15,264 bases of DNA from Brachyspira sp. CAG:484 (GTDB lineage: Bacteria > Cyanobacteriota > Vampirovibrionia > Gastranaerophilales > Gastranaerophilaceae). Location of the stretch: the NCBI GenBank assembly GCA_000431315.1, contig HF989732.1, positions 70,246 to 85,509 of the forward strand. Reading direction: 5' to 3'. The translations under genes were made by a program, and so were the position numbers. The notes beneath the pieces were generated by a model. The model was not told where the DNA came from and did no database searches. It saw only the letters and a program-made list of their open reading frames with translations. Each line of letters starts with the position of its first letter. Position 1 is the first letter of the stretch. Of the stretch, positions 12,973-15,264 are shown one piece after another.

Positions 12973-13406
12973 TCCATTTTCTTTTTGCCCTTTTTCTTTT
13001 GTTCTTTTTTTAGAATTTCTTCAAAGCTGATAATTGGTTCCATTTTATACCCGCAGTCGTCAGAAAGAGCTCCACCCATGGAAAACAGCTCTTCCTGCGG
13101 GTATCTTCTGCAAATTCCCGGACGATTTTTGTGTATTTTACACTTGTGAGTTACTGGATCAAGGTTTGTACATTCAAAAACCAGACCGGTTTCGTCTTTG
13201 TCAATCACTCTTAAGTATGTATAAAATCTGTGTAGAAATTGGAGTTTTTTAAACTCTTCTTCATCCTGTATAACGTGTTTGTAATGTTTTACATAAATTT
13301 TTGTGCAGCACTTGCCGCAGGCATTGCATTTGCCTGTTCTGTAGTACTTTCTCCCTAAGATTTTTGACAAAATGAACTTTTTTATTTTTAAAAGAATATT
13401 TTCCAT
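12969..13406 (-). CDS. YkgJ/UPF0153 family cysteine-cluster protein
   Basis: A 145-residue protein of the CxxCxxCC family, thought to chelate zinc or iron. The N-terminal cluster is CNACGKCC (C27, C30, C33, C34). It is followed by C79, C89 (HKCKIHKNRPGIC), C99 and C118, and the family signature RPGICRRYP (95-103). The C-terminus is a lysine-rich tail, KKEQKKKGKKK. No signal peptide is clear, although the N-terminal 20 residues are basic and amphipathic and could associate with a membrane. Biochemical roles in this family are largely unknown. The ATG at 13406 has no obvious SD, and no better in-frame start exists nearby. The last 4 nt overlap pseudopilin 2. Confidence 0.85.
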   Translation of the reverse strand: MENILLKIKKFILSKILGRKYYRTGKCNACGKCCTKIYVKHYKHVIQDEEEFKKLQFLHRFYTYLRVIDKDETGLVFECTNLDPVTHKCKIHKNRPGICRRYPQEELFSMGGALSDDCGYKMEPIISFEEILKKEQKKKGKKKMD

Positions 13407-13543
13407 TATATTGTGTAAAGTTTTGTAAATATTTAAAACAGGACTGGCAAAAGTAAATCTTTACGGGAATTAATAAATTTGCTAGCTAAAAAGATTTATA
13501 AATACCATAACAATACTATAACATAACCAAAATAACCAACCTT

Positions 13544-13582
13544 GACCTCTTGATAAAATCAAAATAAAGAGGTCTTTTTTTT
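13544..13582 (+). terminator. Strong intrinsic terminator
   Basis: GACCTCTT (13544-13551) pairs with AAGAGGTC (13567-13574) across a 15-nt loop that can itself form TGAT/ATCA, followed by eight T residues (13575-13582). It is the first plus-strand terminator after pseudopilin 2, so pilin transcripts may run to here across the whole antisense strand of the YkgJ gene. Alternatively it ends a small RNA transcribed from about 13480-13510. Confidence 0.8.
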
Positions 13583-13598
13583 GTTAAATCTACACTAT

Positions 13599-13627
13599 TT
13601 GACGGAGTAAATAGTAAAAAATATGGT
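13599..13627 (+). promoter_or_regulatory. Weak promoter candidate upstream of yggS
   Basis: TTGACG (13599-13604), 17 nt, TATGGT (13622-13627, 4 of 6). It would give a long leader for yggS. It lies directly after the strong terminator. Confidence 0.25.
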
Positions 13628-13813
13628 TTATCCTAACAATATACATTGTACTTTTACAAAAAATCATAAGAAAAATGAGAAGCGGCATGCTCTAAGTTAT
13701 TACTATTACAAAATGTAACCAAAATTTAAGAAATATTAAAATGGCTGAAATCATGTCCTCATCATGGTTTCGGATGATATAAAGGGGAGGTGGTTACACT
13801 TAAAATAAAATAG

Positions 13814-13842
13814 TTGTCCACATCGCTCAAATCGAGTAAAAT
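13814..13842 (+). promoter_or_regulatory. Promoter of yggS-sepF
   Basis: TTGTCC (13814-13819), 17-nt spacer, TAAAAT (13837-13842). The predicted start at 13848-13849 falls on the A or T of an ATG that opens a 25-codon upstream ORF, and lies about 70 nt before the yggS start. Confidence 0.5.
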
Positions 13843-13847
13843 TAATA

Positions 13848-13925
13848 ATGTACACAATCGGTGATGCGTTCCTGTGCAGACCCGAAATGTGTTTTTCTTG
13901 TAGGGGTAAGATTATTTATGTTTGA
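13848..13925 (+). CDS. Possible leaderless 25-residue upstream ORF
   Basis: The frame from ATG 13848 to TGA 13923-13925 encodes 25 residues beginning MYTIGDAFLC and containing the cysteine cluster CRPEMCFSC (10-18). It has no SD, but its ATG coincides with the predicted transcription start of the yggS promoter. Its last 8 nt overlap the first codons of yggS in another frame, so translation of one could affect the other. Could be chance; an ORF of this length is common. Confidence 0.2.
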   Translation: MYTIGDAFLCRPEMCFSCRGKIIYV

Positions 13926-14580
13926 AACAGTAAAAAAGAATCTTTTACAAATACAGGAAGAAATCGCACCTTATAGACCAAAAATAATCGCAGTTACAAA
14001 ATATTTTGATGAAGAGGCAATTGAAGCAGCTTATAATGCAGGGCTCAGGGATTTTGGAGAATCCAGGGCAGTTGAGGCTGTTCAAAAGATAAAAAACCTC
14101 CCTGAGTATGTCAGGAGCAATTCAACATTTCATTTTATCGGTCATCTTCAGTCAAACAAGGTTAAAAAAGTAATTGAAGTCTTTGATTATATTCATTCGG
14201 TTGATTCAGTGAAGCTTGCGGGGATTATCTCCGAAGAGGCGCTAAATTCCGGAAAAATTCAGAATATACTCTTACAGCTTAATAATGCTAACGAAATTCA
14301 GAAGTTCGGATTTTCTAAAGAAGATTTGTTGGAGAGTTTTGGTGAAATACAAAAGCTGGAGGGGGTAAATATTTCAGGTCTGATGAATATGGCACCTCTT
14401 GGTGCAACAGAAGACGAATTAAATAAACTTTTCGGTGATGTGGTTAAGACAAAAGAACTTCTTGAAGAACGGTTCGGATGCAGGCTTAAAGAAGTGTCTA
14501 TGGGGATGAGCCAGGATTATCAGATTGCAGCGCAAAACGGCGCGACAATGCTTAGAATAGGCAGAAAATTATTTAGTTAA
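13918..14580 (+). CDS. yggS: PLP-binding homeostasis protein YggS/PROSC
   Basis: A 220-residue single-domain TIM-barrel protein that binds pyridoxal 5'-phosphate and buffers vitamin B6 pools; no catalytic activity is established. The PLP lysine is Lys28 in IIAVTKYF. Family motifs follow: FGESRAVEAVQKI, FHFIGHLQSNKVKK, IHSVDSV, GLMNMAPLG, and the C-terminal SMGMSQDYQIAAQNGATMLRIGRKLF, which binds the phosphate. I chose ATG 13918 with AGGGG (13902-13906) upstream, because the usual family N-terminus (about 20 residues before the VTK strand) begins there. The frame is open further up to GTG 13861, but those residues have no family match. It lies 31 nt before sepF, an order common in Cyanobacteria and Gram-positives near division genes. 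Confidence 0.93.
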   Translation: MFETVKKNLLQIQEEIAPYRPKIIAVTKYFDEEAIEAAYNAGLRDFGESRAVEAVQKIKNLPEYVRSNSTFHFIGHLQSNKVKKVIEVFDYIHSVDSVKLAGIISEEALNSGKIQNILLQLNNANEIQKFGFSKEDLLESFGEIQKLEGVNISGLMNMAPLGATEDELNKLFGDVVKTKELLEERFGCRLKEVSMGMSQDYQIAAQNGATMLRIGRKLFS

Positions 14581-14611
14581 AAGTAAGATTAAAATAAACG
14601 GAGGAAAAACG

Positions 14612-15115
14612 GTGGCAGTAGTTACAGACAAAATTAAATCAGTTGTAGATTTCTTGGTAAGAGGTTTTGAACCTAGAGAATCTTTTGAAGACTTAGCAGA
14701 TGAGATGAATGAAGAAGACGGTTATGAAATACAGGATAATCTGGCTTTAGCTCCAAAATACAGCTATCAGCCTAAAGAAGACACTTCAAATGAATTGAAA
14801 GTAGTTAATCATCCTAACTACAGAGGTTATGAAGTTATGGTAATGGAACCACGTTCATTCGATGATGCTGCCCAAATCGTTCAACACCTTAAAGATAGAA
14901 AAACAATCGTTCTTAACCTTCATTTATTAGATAAAGAACAGTCACAAAGAACAATTGACTTCATTTGCGGTGCTGCCCATGCTCTTAACGGTAAACCTCA
15001 AAAAGTTGGTGATTTGGTATTTGTTTTTACTCCGAGTAACGTAACTTTGTCTGTAGATATTAAAACAAATCAAAACAAGTTTAATGACTCACTGTGGAGA
15101 GCTCCTTTACAGTAG
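14612..15115 (+). CDS. sepF: Cell division protein SepF
   Basis: A 167-residue FtsZ-associated protein that bundles FtsZ filaments and tethers the Z-ring to the membrane. The N-terminal amphipathic helix (about 1-18, MAVVTDKIKSVVDFLVRGF) is the membrane anchor. An acidic linker (19-70) follows, then the SepF core (about 72-150): VMVMEPRSFDDAAQIVQHLKD, IVLNLHLLDKEQSQRTIDFICGAAHALNG and VGDLVFVFTPSNVTL. The start is a GTG with GGAGG (14600-14604) 7 nt upstream; no better ATG exists. It is the cyanobacterial Cdv2/Ycf50-type homologue. It is transcribed with yggS and ended by the terminator at 15156. Confidence 0.93.
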   Translation: MAVVTDKIKSVVDFLVRGFEPRESFEDLADEMNEEDGYEIQDNLALAPKYSYQPKEDTSNELKVVNHPNYRGYEVMVMEPRSFDDAAQIVQHLKDRKTIVLNLHLLDKEQSQRTIDFICGAAHALNGKPQKVGDLVFVFTPSNVTLSVDIKTNQNKFNDSLWRAPLQ

Positions 15116-15155
15116 TCATAATGGGATAAGAAGAAGAGGATAGTTTTTAAATAAC

Positions 15156-15182
15156 GGAACGGGTTTACCGTTCCTTTTTTTT
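15156..15182 (+). terminator. Intrinsic terminator of yggS-sepF
   Basis: GGAACGG (15156-15162) pairs perfectly with CCGTTCC (15168-15174) around the loop GTTTA and is followed by eight T residues (15175-15182). It ends 67 nt after the sepF stop codon. Confidence 0.88.
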
Positions 15183-15183
15183 A

Positions 15184-15212
15184 TTGCAAAAGCCTCAAAA
15201 ATGGTATATAAT
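15184..15212 (+). promoter_or_regulatory. Promoter pointing out of the window
   Basis: TTGCAA (15184-15189), 17-nt spacer, perfect TATAAT (15207-15212), directly after the sepF terminator. The predicted transcript starts near 15219. Within the visible 45 nt it can form a short GGGTG/CACCC stem (15225-15229 with 15244-15248). The gene or RNA it drives lies to the right of the window. Confidence 0.55.
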
Positions 15213-15264
15213 AAAAAAAGGACAGGGTGACTTCTCAACCACGCACCCTCGCAGTTTTGTCTAT

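Larger units (their letters stand above)
13407..13917. other. 511-nt stretch without a firmly supported gene
   Basis: Between the YkgJ gene and yggS I find no confident protein gene. The left part holds a 50-nt run without any G on the plus strand (13494-13543), ending in a strong terminator (13544-13582). Then follow a weak promoter candidate (13599-13627) inside a hairpin ACTATTT/AAATAGT, a short palindrome ACAATATACATTGT (around 13636), and a Shine-Dalgarno-like AAGGGGAGG (13782-13790) with no proper start codon after it. The right end carries the yggS promoter (13814-13842) and a possible short upstream ORF. Confidence 0.6.

Noticed and set aside
13034..13252. Plus-strand frame opposite the YkgJ-type gene
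   Set aside because: The opposite strand has the full cysteine-cluster signature; this frame is its shadow.
13782..13812. Strong SD-like AAGGGGAGG with a 7-codon GTG frame
   Set aside because: The GTG overlaps the SD itself, so spacing is impossible; no other start lies at a usable distance.
13861..13917. Upstream GTG start of yggS at 13861
   Set aside because: The extra 19 residues do not resemble YggS N-termini; AGGGG correctly precedes ATG 13918.

Overview
This AT-rich 15.3 kb window looks like a chromosomal segment from an uncultured gut-type member of the non-photosynthetic cyanobacterial relatives (Vampirovibrionia/'Melainabacteria', order Gastranaerophilales). Three things point there: type IV pilin-like proteins starting FTLAEVLITLGIIG, the yggS-sepF gene order shared with Cyanobacteria, and a small protein starting MNISFSGIRN that I associate with this lineage. 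The assignment is inferred from recognition, not from a search. I see no rRNA, tRNA, CRISPR array, transposase or integrase.

Layout. 1-454 (minus) is the N-terminal part of a TPR-like protein. It is divergent from a family 2 glycosyltransferase (560-1246), which is followed by a zinc-ribbon protein (1366-1875). A phosphohexomutase (1870-3246, minus) converges on the zinc-ribbon gene and is divergent from prephenate dehydratase pheA (3306-4163). Between pheA and tyrS lies a self-contained two-gene unit resembling a phage tail fibre and its tail-assembly partner (4240-5522), with its own promoter and terminator, then a lineage-type hypothetical protein (5568-6095, minus). tyrS-cysE (6199-8083) form an operon that converges on a small XRE regulator (8078-8410, minus).

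The most distinctive part is 8.1-13.0 kb. A divergent pair of a small XRE regulator and a pseudopilin occurs twice: 8078-8410 with 8546-9271, and 11989-12207 with 12295-12972. In the second copy the 88 bp between the two start codons carries five copies of the palindrome TACGTA in a regular arrangement, a strong candidate operator array. A small secreted cysteine-containing protein (11582-11908) lies downstream of that regulator. Between the two modules are a zinc-type alcohol dehydrogenase (9315-10280), a structured 113-nt intergenic element with a 17-bp closing stem (10290-10402), and an LptF/LptG-family lipopolysaccharide export permease (10445-11581) with no Shine-Dalgarno sequence.

The right end holds a YkgJ-type cysteine-cluster protein (12969-13406, minus), a 511-nt stretch without a firm gene that contains a strong terminator and promoter-like sites, then the PLP-homeostasis protein yggS (13918-14580) and the cell-division protein sepF (14612-15115), closed by a strong terminator. 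A further promoter near the right edge points out of the window.

Four convergent gene pairs meet with stop codons overlapping by 4-6 nt or directly abutting, so the genome is tightly packed. Most genes have good SD sequences and sigma70-like promoters with 16-18 bp spacers. The pseudopilins, secreted Cys protein and LptF/G-type permease all concern the cell envelope, whereas tyrS, cysE, pheA, yggS and sepF are housekeeping genes.
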